Made by a program: the position numbers and the translations under genes. Source: Wolbachia endosymbiont (group B) of Protocalliphora azurea (GTDB lineage Bacteria; Pseudomonadota; Alphaproteobacteria; Rickettsiales; Anaplasmataceae). Taken from it: DNA of 64,000 bases. The number at the start of each line of letters is the position of its first letter. Positions within the stretch are counted from its first letter, which is position 1. The notes beneath the pieces are model-generated. The model was given only the letters and a program-made list of their open reading frames with translations. It was not told the DNA's origin and did no database searches. The DNA is taken from the NCBI RefSeq assembly GCF_947251865.1, contig NZ_OX366394.1, positions 310,001 to 374,000 of the forward strand. The letters run 5' to 3'. Below are positions 27,201 through 34,529 of the stretch, in pieces.

Positions 27201-27449
27201 GAGATCTTTCCTACTTACGTTAAGAACCCAGAAATTGGCGATAGCATTTATGTTTTTCCTACACCACAGGCTCCTAATATGAAAATAACAGTAAATAGCT
27301 GTAATTGGGATCCAAAGTCGTACAAGATCAATATAGACAAATCTTCTATTAAGCTTGATAGCGATTGGAAGCTCAAAGCAGCTGGTACTAGTTCAATCGA
27401 CGAAATAACAATTATTATTCCTTACACAGGAGAAATCAATTGGAGTTAG
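21261..27449 (+). CDS. Tc toxin TcA subunit (pore-forming), main chain
   Basis: This 2062-residue protein has a start chosen at ATG 21261, 4-5 bases after AAGGAGA; an upstream start at 21189 would overlap the small gene. It begins with the TcA hallmark CQSVLSPAAYFVKLME and NSRRPDLENIKL (VRP1 region), then a long helical shell, the neuraminidase-like/receptor region in the middle (TLYIIGRTIAQPYNYYYRTAVF, VTPIYAFNRLFIFWLQ), and the C-terminal part with FIDLWNRIEDELYKIRHCLD, a helical Gly/Ala-rich stretch typical of the translocation channel (residues ~1550-1650), and the TcB-binding end (DYTAFDGGKGFRQDV). TcA forms the pentameric pore that injects the effector. TcAs are usually ~2400-2500 residues, and adding the small upstream chain gives ~2180. 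Cytosolic toxin delivered to the host by an unknown route. Confidence 0.92.
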   Translation: MTKIVENTFGTENVYSECDDCQSVLSPAAYFVKLMETVEKYIKPNTLNSRRPDLENIKLDCDNTNKEKLYLEVANQIMEEKLKKESKGNILQKLATAKYPFNLPANFPLIGIRAYLKEHEISLAEMYKILIKDADTTAESLHLSPEAYQIIISTEKTESHLKEVYGVDNLEGLAKVDLFIAKANISYDELELLLDSYNKIKKLADSAKLTIKDKTINNIDNNALGFLHRFIRLAVQLDWSFTELGQILLIIDKNEINADTIKLIAAVKNLQNKLKQPLNKISELCYSSVDFFVTNKVPEEFRELLKKDYQQFQDIIDANVKISSTLQDILKVDGNELSYLVNYNDTKDKSKSSGNLRFLRIYKQVSLAKVVGIPILELIKFLSQLQITELNFTNIEHVIELNDWLKKYSITIAQLNDLLNPPISFQEQVSKIEEEIERQSQSSELSREELLYNIISQYVEVQTDLFNAIYEFTKKYKGSKVPVKPLLQNIAIFKALKLSAEDVNNITKHGDFYGIVSNWSLEQIKTIVSYKVLTDQFSNNDITFSKYTDWLRGTDYKESEVIEKIESLTNWNRNTLKKIKEIEIFKENFTKEKNSIESLTKIKLVMDVVTESGINDVALLELRDLYNLKVKDESDWRKYNDTLGNLELSGNDEVKERVKKYLAEQKRDILARYLVHILKIKDMRELYSHLLIDVEMSDCSKISPLKAALNSVQLYIHRSIMGLEKDVTIDKELNEEKWKWLSSYREWEAISKINLYPENYLNPTLQKIISPEYKTLQNTLMQGNITDEAVSNGYLKYFEDFEGVSTLKIVDSYFEEVEDKIFGAKKDTLYIIGRTIAQPYNYYYRTAVFDKDNEKFVYWTAWEKIESAIPAKTVTPIYAFNRLFIFWLQQVTKKESEKGKQDDLSDKIYATINYIFQKPSGSWSAPHELASSIKIDKAEEKNKLHWKKVAAFYLREKEGEEGRIIILMGEMKEDETFNLFTLDEDLTVENRNGKFADFSLEGERYSCAIDKDKKDQLFLRLTKNIFKSNATNQIDSDNENNFIPGETKLLGDFKISLAQQVMNKPGWFIIEGNLKGENVHESFLLFTNKAYDLSRISEKSTYEIIDQKKLECKYNSPAPKMPIEDVSFTFVRLNITGNVRELRKKAYLGNPKRVLTLDSQKFEQLKFNRFEPTAKVSHPPGNTLDFNGAYGIYLWEIFYHIPTLIAWHLNQEQDFSIAQKWYQYILDPNNTEQPWQFLPFIQGKNIIDYLKDSQTKTELEIDPYDPYIIAKQNIESFKKYIIISYVDNLIDWGNMLFAKGSWEGLNQATMIYIRAWDLLGPKPIKNGKHETIAKSFKELKGLSIAQMEAKLPASAQNIQIPYKRRSINEIINITKYDDYFCTPPNKEFIDLWNRIEDELYKIRHCLDRTGKSSVLPLFDSPIDPNQRVAETSSGNNIEIPGQSIPHYRFSYMISYAKSIVETVIQFGNELLSVLEKKDTETLAVLYNKQEGIMANLITSIKEKIIEALKKEKDGLNESLLNAKNRQSHYERLIINDLSAGEKEAIALSSTAIDVRTGVAVTRGVAAAAHLIPTVYGLAVGAFQPGNAIEVGANIAESAAMILNEKAQIAYTTENYRRRAEDWELQKAMASYDTEQINYQIEANKIYQENAIQDLKVHKKSIEQIKEKEEFFRSKFTNRELYNWMRGQIARVYFQAYKMALEVAVQAEKAYQYELNNNKSYITANSWNSMKEGLLAGNNLKFQLEEMIKNYNNDNKRALEITKVISLKQMDPLALHELKNKGSCKFSFTEKLFDLDFPGHYCRKIKNIRITVPAVVGPYENIHASLQQTSNKVVLKDDINAIKFLLGEKGINQPDSNVLRTDFKPNQQIAISKGDQDSGLFELNFNDERYLPFEGTGVVSDWELNLPQGTNRFNVSTISDVIIHVDYTAFDGGKGFRQDVQNLSTLKRISEMLLLNLSVAYPDTWEKFKQKYDELTFKPSAEIFPTYVKNPEIGDSIYVFPTPQAPNMKITVNSCNWDPKSYKINIDKSSIKLDSDWKLKAAGTSSIDEITIIIPYTGEINWS

Positions 27450-27456
27450 AAAAAAT

Positions 27457-27493
27457 AGCCTACTGATTATTCCGTATAAGAAGTCAGTAGGCT
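27457..27493. terminator. Bidirectional terminator between TcA and the ankyrin gene
   Basis: AGCCTACTGA (27457-27466) pairs with TCAGTAGGCT (27484-27493), a perfect 10-bp stem. On the minus strand the hairpin is followed by ATTTTTTC, a classic T-tract, so it should stop the minus-strand ankyrin gene; it may also stop TcA transcripts. Confidence 0.82.
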
Positions 27494-27534
27494 TCAAAAT
27501 AAAGCTAGCTTAATTTTTTATATTGCTGCCTGCC

Positions 27535-29391
27535 TTACATAAGCTTCCTAACTCGCGTTGAATTAACAGAAACATCTTCTAGATAGTTGTTGGGCTTATT
27601 ACTCTGCAAGTTAAAACTTCTTTGCTGTTCTGTATGACTAGAACTTGGCAATGTATCATCTGCATCCTTATGATAATCTACGTTTAACCTGTTATTAAAG
27701 GCAGCCATAAATTCATTACATTTCTTTGAATTTAATTTAGCTGCTTGCTCACCAGTGCAAGCTTTCTCTATATACAAACTTAAAAACTCAGGTACCTCAT
27801 TAAGTTTATTACTAGCAACCTTAGTATAAATTCCTTTGTACACCTCTAAAAAATCAATATCCAACAAGCGTATTGGTATACGACTCTCTCTTGCCGCGTG
27901 TTTCACTGCTTTCTCAAATGCATGATTAATACTCAATGTATAACCTAATATTTGTTGTTCAGAAGGACCTTCAACTTTAGTAGAAATATATTTTTGCCCA
28001 GTAAATTTTCTTACAATCACATCCAGTAGTGATATTGTACTATTAAGGTCAACCTGTGATGGATGAAGAGCTATTGCATTATTTTGACTATTATAGCCAT
28101 AAGCTAACTGCGGGGTTTTTTCAATCTTAACGTTATAAGAGTTGCCAACAAGTAGGGCATCTCTTGAACTTAGAGAATTAGATAAATGGCTTGTTGGGCT
28201 TTTAACTTTAGTAGGGTAACTAAGTGAATGCTGAACATCACGACGTCTACGACTAGCGCTCTTTGCTTGTAGAAAGTCTATAACACTTTTACAATCCTTA
28301 CTTTCTTGTCTCTTAGCAAGATCCAAGGGCGTTCTACCTTTGTCATTTTTAGCATTAACATTAGCTCCTTTCTCATCTACGAGGTACTTTACTACGTTCA
28401 AGTGACAGTTATCAGCAGCTACATGTAAGACTGTATTGCCATAATTATTCTTGACACTAATAATATCAGGCTTTTTATCCACAAAAATTTTAACTATCTC
28501 TAACTTGCCATTTTCAGCAGCAACATGTATTGGCATGTTGCCGTCATTATTAGATTTAGCGTAGATATCTACATCTTTGTTATCTATAAGAAATCGAACT
28601 ACACCTGTATTACCCTCTCGAGCAGCTATATGTAAAGGTGTAAAACCTAGGTCACTTTTAGAATTAACTTCAGCGCCACTCTGTATAAGTAGTCTGGACA
28701 CTTCCGAATTATTATTTTTAGCAGCATAGTGTAGAGGTGTCCAACAACTCCCGCTTTTAGCATTAATTGTAGCGTTCTTGCTTATAAGGTATTCAACTGC
28801 TGGATCGCTATTACTTTCAGCAGCATAGTGTAATAGTACTCTATTATCATCATCTTTCGTATTAACATTATCACCGTTTATGAAAAGCTCCATAGCCTTC
28901 TTTGGACTATTTGCAGCAACGTACTGCAGAAGTGGGATTCCAGATGATTTAGCTGATTTTTCAGTAAGAAACCTTGCTATCTCGAGCTTATCCCGATTAA
29001 GAGCAACGATTAAAGGAGTATACCCATTATAGTCTTTAGCATTAACATCAGCTTTATTCTCTACAAGCTTTTCTACTATATTTAAGATACCTTTTTCAGC
29101 AGCTAAGTGCAGAGGAGTAGAGCCATTACTATTTTTAGCATTAACATTTGCCCCTTCCTCTAAAAGAGCCTTAACTTTATTATAGTCACCTGTTATTACA
29201 GCATCAAATAACATATCATCTTTTGTTGGAGAAGTTGGTGTTGGAGAAGTTGGTGTTGGAGAAGTTGGGTTGAATTCATTCTCGCATGTAGGATCATCCC
29301 AGCATGTATCAGTAATAGGATCACATCTAGTATGACTATCTTTACAATTAGCAACATCACGCTTACTACGATTAATAATTAAATTTTTCAT
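27535..29391 (-). CDS. Ankyrin-repeat protein with RRRR site and latrotoxin-like C-terminal domain (618 aa)
   Basis: The N-terminus carries NRSKRDV and four Cys in a short segment (CKDSHTRCDPITDTCWDDPTC), then three TSPTP repeats. About ten ankyrin repeats run from residue ~60 to ~375 (e.g. GSTPLHLAAEKGILNIVEKL, GFTPLHIAAREGNTGVVRFL). Next is SASRRRRDV (residues 378-386), a furin-type basic site, then a 234-residue C-terminal domain (YNVKIEKTPQLAY, SLLDVIVRKFTGQKYIS, RIPIRLLDIDFLEVYKG) ending VRKLM. Ankyrins followed by a basic site and a conserved tail match the layout of latrotoxins and of WO 'latrotoxin-CTD' proteins; I infer but cannot prove that relation. The last ~345 residues are almost identical to the convergent gene at 30148. 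It is read toward the terminator at 27457. Confidence 0.85.
   Translation of the reverse strand: MKNLIINRSKRDVANCKDSHTRCDPITDTCWDDPTCENEFNPTSPTPTSPTPTSPTKDDMLFDAVITGDYNKVKALLEEGANVNAKNSNGSTPLHLAAEKGILNIVEKLVENKADVNAKDYNGYTPLIVALNRDKLEIARFLTEKSAKSSGIPLLQYVAANSPKKAMELFINGDNVNTKDDDNRVLLHYAAESNSDPAVEYLISKNATINAKSGSCWTPLHYAAKNNNSEVSRLLIQSGAEVNSKSDLGFTPLHIAAREGNTGVVRFLIDNKDVDIYAKSNNDGNMPIHVAAENGKLEIVKIFVDKKPDIISVKNNYGNTVLHVAADNCHLNVVKYLVDEKGANVNAKNDKGRTPLDLAKRQESKDCKSVIDFLQAKSASRRRRDVQHSLSYPTKVKSPTSHLSNSLSSRDALLVGNSYNVKIEKTPQLAYGYNSQNNAIALHPSQVDLNSTISLLDVIVRKFTGQKYISTKVEGPSEQQILGYTLSINHAFEKAVKHAARESRIPIRLLDIDFLEVYKGIYTKVASNKLNEVPEFLSLYIEKACTGEQAAKLNSKKCNEFMAAFNNRLNVDYHKDADDTLPSSSHTEQQRSFNLQSNKPNNYLEDVSVNSTRVRKLM
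29226..29270 (-). repeat. Three 15-bp tandem repeats (TSPTP linker)
   Basis: The unit TTGGAGAAGTTGGTG is repeated twice exactly and once with the last bases changed, coding a Thr/Ser/Pro linker between the Cys-rich N-terminus and the ankyrin repeats. Confidence 0.9.
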
Positions 29392-29583
29392 TCTTTGCCC
29401 CTTGCTTAAACTACATTTACTTATAATAATAACTTTTCACCTCAAGCCACTTTAACCATACTAAAATATTTCTGAAAAGCAACATGTTATTTTATTACAA
29501 AAAACTATTAATTCTCTTTTCCTAAATTTCTAGACTTTTTGCATAACTGAGGAAATGATACCAAAAGCAATATCAATGAAGGT

Positions 29584-29715
29584 ATGCAAATTGAACAAAT
29601 AAGTAAACTCGATGAAGAGGATTTTAGAAGATTAACAGGAGTAAAAAGAAAAACATTTGAAAAAATAATAGAAATTATAATGGAAGAAGAGACTAAGAAA
29701 TGGAGAATTAACTAG
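29584..29715 (+). pseudogene. IS5-family transposase N-terminal remnant
   Basis: The 43 codons from ATG 29584 (MQIEQISKLDEEDFRRLTGV, then KRKTFEKIIEII, ending KKWRIN) match the start of IS5-group transposases common in Wolbachia. The frame stops at 29713-29715 and no catalytic part follows, because the sequence changes to the LRR relic. It is a dead fragment marking an old insertion. Confidence 0.65.
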
Positions 29716-29946
29716 AGCATTTGTACCTTCTGCAACGATTTTATTATTACTTAAGTCAAGCTTAATAAGTTTTACTAAACACGTTGAACTAGCCAAAATT
29801 ATTCTCGCTCTTTCACTATCAATGTAGCTCTTGGATAAAATGAGCTGCGTAATGTCTGAATCTTGCAAAAAATTTATTCATTCTTTTATGTCTAAATCAT
29901 CTAAACACAAAGCATTATCTTTAATATAATCATTCAGATTTAACAT
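29716..29946 (-). pseudogene. Leucine-rich-repeat protein fragment
   Basis: On the minus strand from ATG 29946-29944 the frame reads MLNLNDYIKDNALCLDDLDIKE, a TGA stop, then INFLQDSDITQLILSKSYI...LIKLDLSNNKIVAEGTNALV, and ends where the IS5 remnant begins. LDLSNNKI-AEG--AL is an RNase-inhibitor-type LRR. The internal stop and the sudden end show that it is inactive. It is probably the start of an LRR effector cut by the IS5 insertion. The stretch 29947-30147 holds no gene I can see. Confidence 0.7.
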
Positions 29947-30147
29947 ATCATGCCTCTTAATTTTTCCCAAACCAACATATTCTACAGGTGGGTAAAGCAC
30001 TTTATTTGATATGTAGTCAATTAACCAGCAATTTAGGAAAAGAGAATGAATATTTTTTTTAGCAAAGCACTTTAATAGAGGGGTTGCTTTGCAAAAATAT
30101 TTTAGTATGATTAAAGTGGCTATATAATAAGATTAAAAGGAGGCGAA

Positions 30148-32370
30148 ATGAGTTTAGATGATGAGCTATTCAGCGCTATAAGAGAAGATAACTATGATAA
30201 GGTTAAAGCTCTTGTAGAAAAAGGTGCTAGTGTTAATGCTAAAGGTAAAGATGGATATACTCCCCTACACACCGCTGCTAGGTGGGGCAGCTTGAGTGTA
30301 GTAAAATACCTTACAGAAAAAGGGGCTGATGTTAATGACAAAGGTAAAGATGGATATACTCCCTTGCACAGTGGTGCTCAGGCTGGAAAGGTAAATATAG
30401 TAAGGTATCTCATAGAAAAAGGGGCTGATGTTAAGGCTGTGGCTAATGATGGGTACAATTTCGTACATACCGCGATTAGATGGGGGAGATTAAATATAGT
30501 AAGATATCTTGTAGAAGAAAGAGGGTTTAATGTTAAAGAAGCTGATGATGGGTATAACCCTTTGCACACTGCTGTTATGCTTGATGACTTAGATGAAGTA
30601 AAACGTTTAGTAGAGAAAGGTGCTAACGTTAATGCTAAAGATAATAATGGATATACTCCGTTAAATTTAGCTGTTGCTCTTGCTTCTGATAATGCTTTAA
30701 ATATAGCAAAGTATCTCATAGAAAAAGGTGCTGATGTTAGTATTAAAGATAATGGTGGGTCTACCCCTCTGCACAATGCTGTTAACCGGGCTAGCTTGGA
30801 TATAATAAAGTTTCTTATACAAAAAAACGCTAATGTTAATGCTAAAGATAATAATGGATGTACTCCCTTGTACAATGCTGCCTATCAACGTACCCTTGAT
30901 ATAGTAGAGTATCTCATAGAAAAAGGGGCTAATGTTAATATTAAGGATAATGGTGGACGTGCTGTCTTGCATGGTGCTGCCCATGGTGGTATGCTAGATT
31001 TAGTACAGTACCTTATAGAAAAAAAAGGAGCTGATGTTAATGTTAAAGATAATCATTACAAAGTACCATTACATTACGCTGCTGAAAATAATCTTGATTC
31101 AAAAGTAGTTGAATTCCTTCTGAGCAAGGGCGTCTCGGTTGATGCTAAAGATAAGAGTGAGTGGACACCTCTACACTATTCCGTTAAGAATGATAGATTG
31201 AGCGTACCTAGATTTCTCGTAGAGAAGGGTGCTAATGTTAATTCTAAAAGTGACCTAGGTTTTACACCTTTACATATAGCTGCTCAAGAAGGTAGTTCAG
31301 CTGTGGCTAAAGTTCTTGTAGATACTCCAGATATCGATATCTATGCTAAATCTAATAATGACGGCAACATGCCAATACATGTTGCTGCTGAAAATGGTAA
31401 GTTAGAGATAGTTAAAATCTTTGTGGATAAAAAGCCTGATATTATTAATATCAAGAATAATTATGGCAATACAGTCTTACATGTAGCTGCTGATAACTGT
31501 CACTTGAACGTAGTAAAGTACCTCGTAGATGAGAAGGGAGCTAATGTTAATGCTAAAAATAAAAAAGACAGAACGCCTTTGGATCTTGCTAAGAGACAAG
31601 AAAGTAAGGATTGCAAAAGTGTTATAGAATTCCTACAAGGAAAGAGCGCTAGTCGTAGACGTCGTGATGTTCAGCATTCACTCAGTTACCCTACTAAAGT
31701 TAAAAGCCCAACAAGCCATTTATCTAATTCTCTAAGTTCAAGAGATGCCCTACTTGTTGGCAACTCTTATAACGTTAAGGTTGAAAAAACCCCGCAGTTA
31801 GCTTATGACTATAATAGTCAAAATAATGCAGCAGCTTTTTATCCATCACAGGTTGACCTTAATAGTACAATATCACTACTGGATGTGATTGTAAGAAAAT
31901 TTACTGGGCAAAAATATATTTCTACTAAAGTTGAAGGTCCTTCTGAACAGCAAATATTAGGTTATACATTAAGTATTAATCATGCATTTGAAAAAGCGGT
32001 GAAATACGCGGCAAGAGAGAGTCGTATACCAATACGCTTGTTGGATATTGATTTTTTAGAGGTGTACAAAGGAATTTATACTAAGGTTGCTAGCAATAAA
32101 CTTAATGAGGTACCTGAGTTTTTAAGTTTGTATATAAAGAAAGCTTGCACTGGTGAGCAAGCAGCTAAATTAAATTCAAAAAAATGTAATGAATTTATAG
32201 TTGCCTTTAATAACAGGTTAAACGTAGATTATTATAAGGATGCAGATGATACATTGCCAAGTTCTAGTCATACAGAACAGCAAAGAAGTTTTAACTTGCA
32301 GAGTAATAAGCCTAACAACTATCTAGAAGATGTTTCTATTAATTCAACGCGAGTTAGGAAGCTTATGTAA
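30148..32370 (+). CDS. Ankyrin-repeat protein with RRRR site and latrotoxin-like C-terminal domain (740 aa)
   Basis: This protein starts MSLDDELFSAIREDNYDKVKALVEKG after AAAAGGAGGCGAA, a strong ribosome site. It has roughly 13-14 ankyrin repeats (e.g. GYTPLHTAARWGSLSVVKYL, GFTPLHIAAQEGSSAVAKVL) to about residue 498, then SASRRRRDV (Arg503-506) and the same 234-residue C-terminal domain as the gene at 27535. Unlike that paralogue it has no Cys-rich leader or TSPTP linker. From DIYAKSNNDGNMPIHV to the end the two are nearly identical, while the upstream repeats differ. No signal peptide is seen. It is a candidate host-directed effector; the basic site could be cut by a host furin-like protease, which is inference. 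Confidence 0.86.
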   Translation: MSLDDELFSAIREDNYDKVKALVEKGASVNAKGKDGYTPLHTAARWGSLSVVKYLTEKGADVNDKGKDGYTPLHSGAQAGKVNIVRYLIEKGADVKAVANDGYNFVHTAIRWGRLNIVRYLVEERGFNVKEADDGYNPLHTAVMLDDLDEVKRLVEKGANVNAKDNNGYTPLNLAVALASDNALNIAKYLIEKGADVSIKDNGGSTPLHNAVNRASLDIIKFLIQKNANVNAKDNNGCTPLYNAAYQRTLDIVEYLIEKGANVNIKDNGGRAVLHGAAHGGMLDLVQYLIEKKGADVNVKDNHYKVPLHYAAENNLDSKVVEFLLSKGVSVDAKDKSEWTPLHYSVKNDRLSVPRFLVEKGANVNSKSDLGFTPLHIAAQEGSSAVAKVLVDTPDIDIYAKSNNDGNMPIHVAAENGKLEIVKIFVDKKPDIINIKNNYGNTVLHVAADNCHLNVVKYLVDEKGANVNAKNKKDRTPLDLAKRQESKDCKSVIEFLQGKSASRRRRDVQHSLSYPTKVKSPTSHLSNSLSSRDALLVGNSYNVKVEKTPQLAYDYNSQNNAAAFYPSQVDLNSTISLLDVIVRKFTGQKYISTKVEGPSEQQILGYTLSINHAFEKAVKYAARESRIPIRLLDIDFLEVYKGIYTKVASNKLNEVPEFLSLYIKKACTGEQAAKLNSKKCNEFIVAFNNRLNVDYYKDADDTLPSSSHTEQQRSFNLQSNKPNNYLEDVSINSTRVRKLM

Positions 32371-32521
32371 CATAAAAGCTAGTTTTTGGTAACCGTTCAC
32401 GCAATGGCGTCAACTTAAGGAAAAATATCAGCGATAGTGTATAAAATTTCTCTCTAAAATTTTTATCATTAAATTACCCAAAAGCTGCAATAAACAGCAC
32501 GTTTGTTTCTGTTTTATTTCA
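32371..32521. other. Intergenic DNA left of IS256 copy 1
   Basis: There is no gene here. It contains AACCGTTCAC (32391-32400) and GCAATGGCGTCAACTTAAGG (32401-32420), which recur inverted on the far side of the IS at 33970-33979 and 34062-34084 with small differences. Confidence 0.5.
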
Positions 32522-33859
32522 GGGAATGTTCAAAAAAGTGTGTCAAACCGAGAAATAAAAATAAAATAGAAACAAAAAATAGAGGTTTGATATATGAGTT
32601 ACAAAATAGAAAATGGAACGACTGGCCTAGTAGATTACAAAGAGCTGGAAGCAAATATACTGTCATCAATAAGGGAAGGTAAACCATTGATGGGGAGAGA
32701 TGGAGCATTAACACCATTTGTAAAAAGGCTGCTGGAAGCAAGTCTAGAAGGTGAAATAGAGCATCATTTATCTAATGAAAGAGAAGAAAAGAATCGAAGA
32801 AACGGAAAGAATGGCAAAACTTTGAAGACGAGTGCAGGTTCATTTGAACTATTGACACCAAGAGATAGAGAGGGAAGTTTCGAACCACAGATAGTGAAAA
32901 AAAAAGGCAAACAACAGAACTTGAAACAAAGGTCTTGAACATGTTTGCAAGCGGTGTGGGATACAGGGATATAGCATCCTATGTGGAAGAAATCTATGAC
33001 CATAAAATATCTGCAGCAGAGATATCTGGAATTACAGATAAATTACTGCCTATAATCAATGAATGGAGGAGTCGTCCCCTACAATCAGTATACCCGATAG
33101 TATTTATGGATGGGATGTTTTTTAAGGTCAAAGAGAATGGACATTGCATAAGTAAATGCATGTACAATATATTAGGAATAGACCAAAATGGCAGAAAAGA
33201 AGTACTGGGTTTTTACTTAGCAGAAAGTGAGGGAGCTAACTTCTGGCTAGGCGTATTAAATGACTTAAAAGAGAGAGGAGTAGAAGACATTTTGATAGCT
33301 TGTGTTGACGGTCTAAAAAGCTTCCCTACAGCTATAAATAGCGTATTTCCCAATGCTGAGGTACAGTTATGCATTGTGCACCAAATAAGAAATTCACTAA
33401 AATACGTATCCAGCAAAGATATAAAAGTTTTTATGAATGATTTGAAAAAAATATACCGTGCTACAGGTAGAGAAATCGCCGAAAATTATTTACTTGAACT
33501 GGAGGAAAAATGGGGTGAAAAATATCCTTTAGTCATAAAATCGTGGCAAAACAATTGGGAAAATTTGTCTAGTTATTTTAAGTATTCTGGCCCTGTTAGA
33601 AGGCTAATTTATACCACCAATCCAATTGAGGGGTTGCACAGACAAATCAGAAAATTTACTAAAACCAAAGGTTCATTTACCAGTACAAATGCCTTGTACA
33701 AATTGGTATATTGTGCTATAAAAAAGATAGAGTAAAAATGGGCTATGGCTTTGCCTAATTGGGCTCTAACTATATCTCAACTTGATATCTTTTTTCCTGA
33801 TAGGTTAAAAATTGAGTTGAACTAAAAATTCGCTTTGACACACTTTTTTGAACATTCCC
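32522..33859 (+). mobile_element. IS256-family insertion sequence, copy 1 (transposase dead)
   Basis: The left end GGGAATGTTCAAAAAAGTGTG and right end CACACTTTTTTGAACATTCCC are inverted repeats, and the copy at 39274-40610 has the same ends. Length is 1338 bp. No direct repeat is seen in the 8-9 bases flanking the two ends (TTATTTCA versus CAAAAAAG), in contrast to copy 2. Confidence 0.9.
32594..33825 (+). pseudogene. IS256-family (Mutator) transposase, frameshifted
   Basis: This is a copy of the intact 410-residue transposase at 39308. The first frame gives LVDYKELEANILSSIREGK ... PRDREGSFEPQIVKKKGKQ and stops at 32938. The second continues ASGVGYRDIASYVEEIYDHK, YPIVFMDGMFFKVKENG, VEDILIACVDGLKSFP and LIYTTNPIEGLHRQIRKFT. 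Compared with the intact copy the A-run near 32896 has two extra bases, nine bases are missing just after, and a CAA codon has become TAA at 33733. It therefore cannot make full-length enzyme. The C-terminal end (ALTISQLDIFFPDRLKIELN) is still recognisable to 33825. Confidence 0.92.
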
Positions 33860-34144
33860 CAAAAAAGCACAGGAATTTGGCTACATCTTAGTTCAAAAAG
33901 ATGAACTGGTTGAGGGAGTTTCTTAGAAGCGTTTTCTGCTACAACCTTTTCTTGCACTACCTTATCTCTGTGAACGGTTGCAATTATTTTAGAAAAGTTT
34001 ATAAATTACTAACTTAATATATAAAATAGTTTTTTTTCATCTTCTTTTTTCCTTATTCTACTTTTCCTTAACTTGACGCAATGGTTTATTGAAAACTTCT
34101 TCATGTTATGAAAATATCCAGGTATTTGTACTTTAAAACCTGTA
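33860..34144. other. Gene-free AT-rich stretch right of IS256 copy 1
   Basis: There is no convincing reading frame. It contains the inverted partners of the motifs at 32391-32424. Near 34088-34160 it resembles the leader of the second regulator pair at 39190-39270 (ATACC-GAACTTTAAAA-TTTGTA), as expected from a segmental duplication. Confidence 0.5.
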
Positions 34145-34507
34145 TTATTTGTGAGCAAGAGCCTTAATCACTAAATGAACAATGTCACGCAGAGTTTCAT
34201 CCTCAATTTTTCTATATTCCCTCACTAGCCTTGATATTTCTTCGCTGCCTACATCGCTATGGAAGGCCTTATCATGTAAGTCTTCAGAGGCTTTGGTAAA
34301 AAAATACGACATATCAACCGATAGTACTTCTGCTAATTTATATAACCTATCAACTACAAGCCTAATCTCTCCGCTTTCATATCCTTGTACATGCTGAAAT
34401 GAAATTTCAAGCTTTTTTCCTAAGTCTCTTTGACTAAAACCACACATTAGCCTTCTTTTCCTTATTCTTTCCCCTATTTGTTTATTGATAGGATGTTGTA
34501 TAGTCAT
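34145..34507 (-). CDS. XRE-family HTH transcriptional regulator, pair 1 gene b
   Basis: This 120-residue protein has a Cro/CI-type helix-turn-helix at residues ~10-65 (IGERIRKRRLMCGFSQRDLGKKLEISFQHVQGYESGEIRLVVDRLY split across helices). A C-terminal dimer-like tail follows (SRLVREYRKIEDETLRDIVHLVIKALAHK). It lies 22 bases after the other XRE gene on the same strand. The pair is repeated at 40611-41297. Paired XRE regulators are a standard feature of WO prophages near RadC and recombinase genes and are thought to control phage or host-directed genes. The gene is intact here. Confidence 0.88.
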   Translation of the reverse strand: MTIQHPINKQIGERIRKRRLMCGFSQRDLGKKLEISFQHVQGYESGEIRLVVDRLYKLAEVLSVDMSYFFTKASEDLHDKAFHSDVGSEEISRLVREYRKIEDETLRDIVHLVIKALAHK

Positions 34508-34529
34508 TTTACGTATCAGGTAATATTAA

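Noticed and set aside
30378..30984. Long minus-strand frames within the 740-residue ankyrin gene
   Set aside because: Created by the periodic ankyrin repeats on the other strand; no ribosome site and repeat-like nonsense protein.
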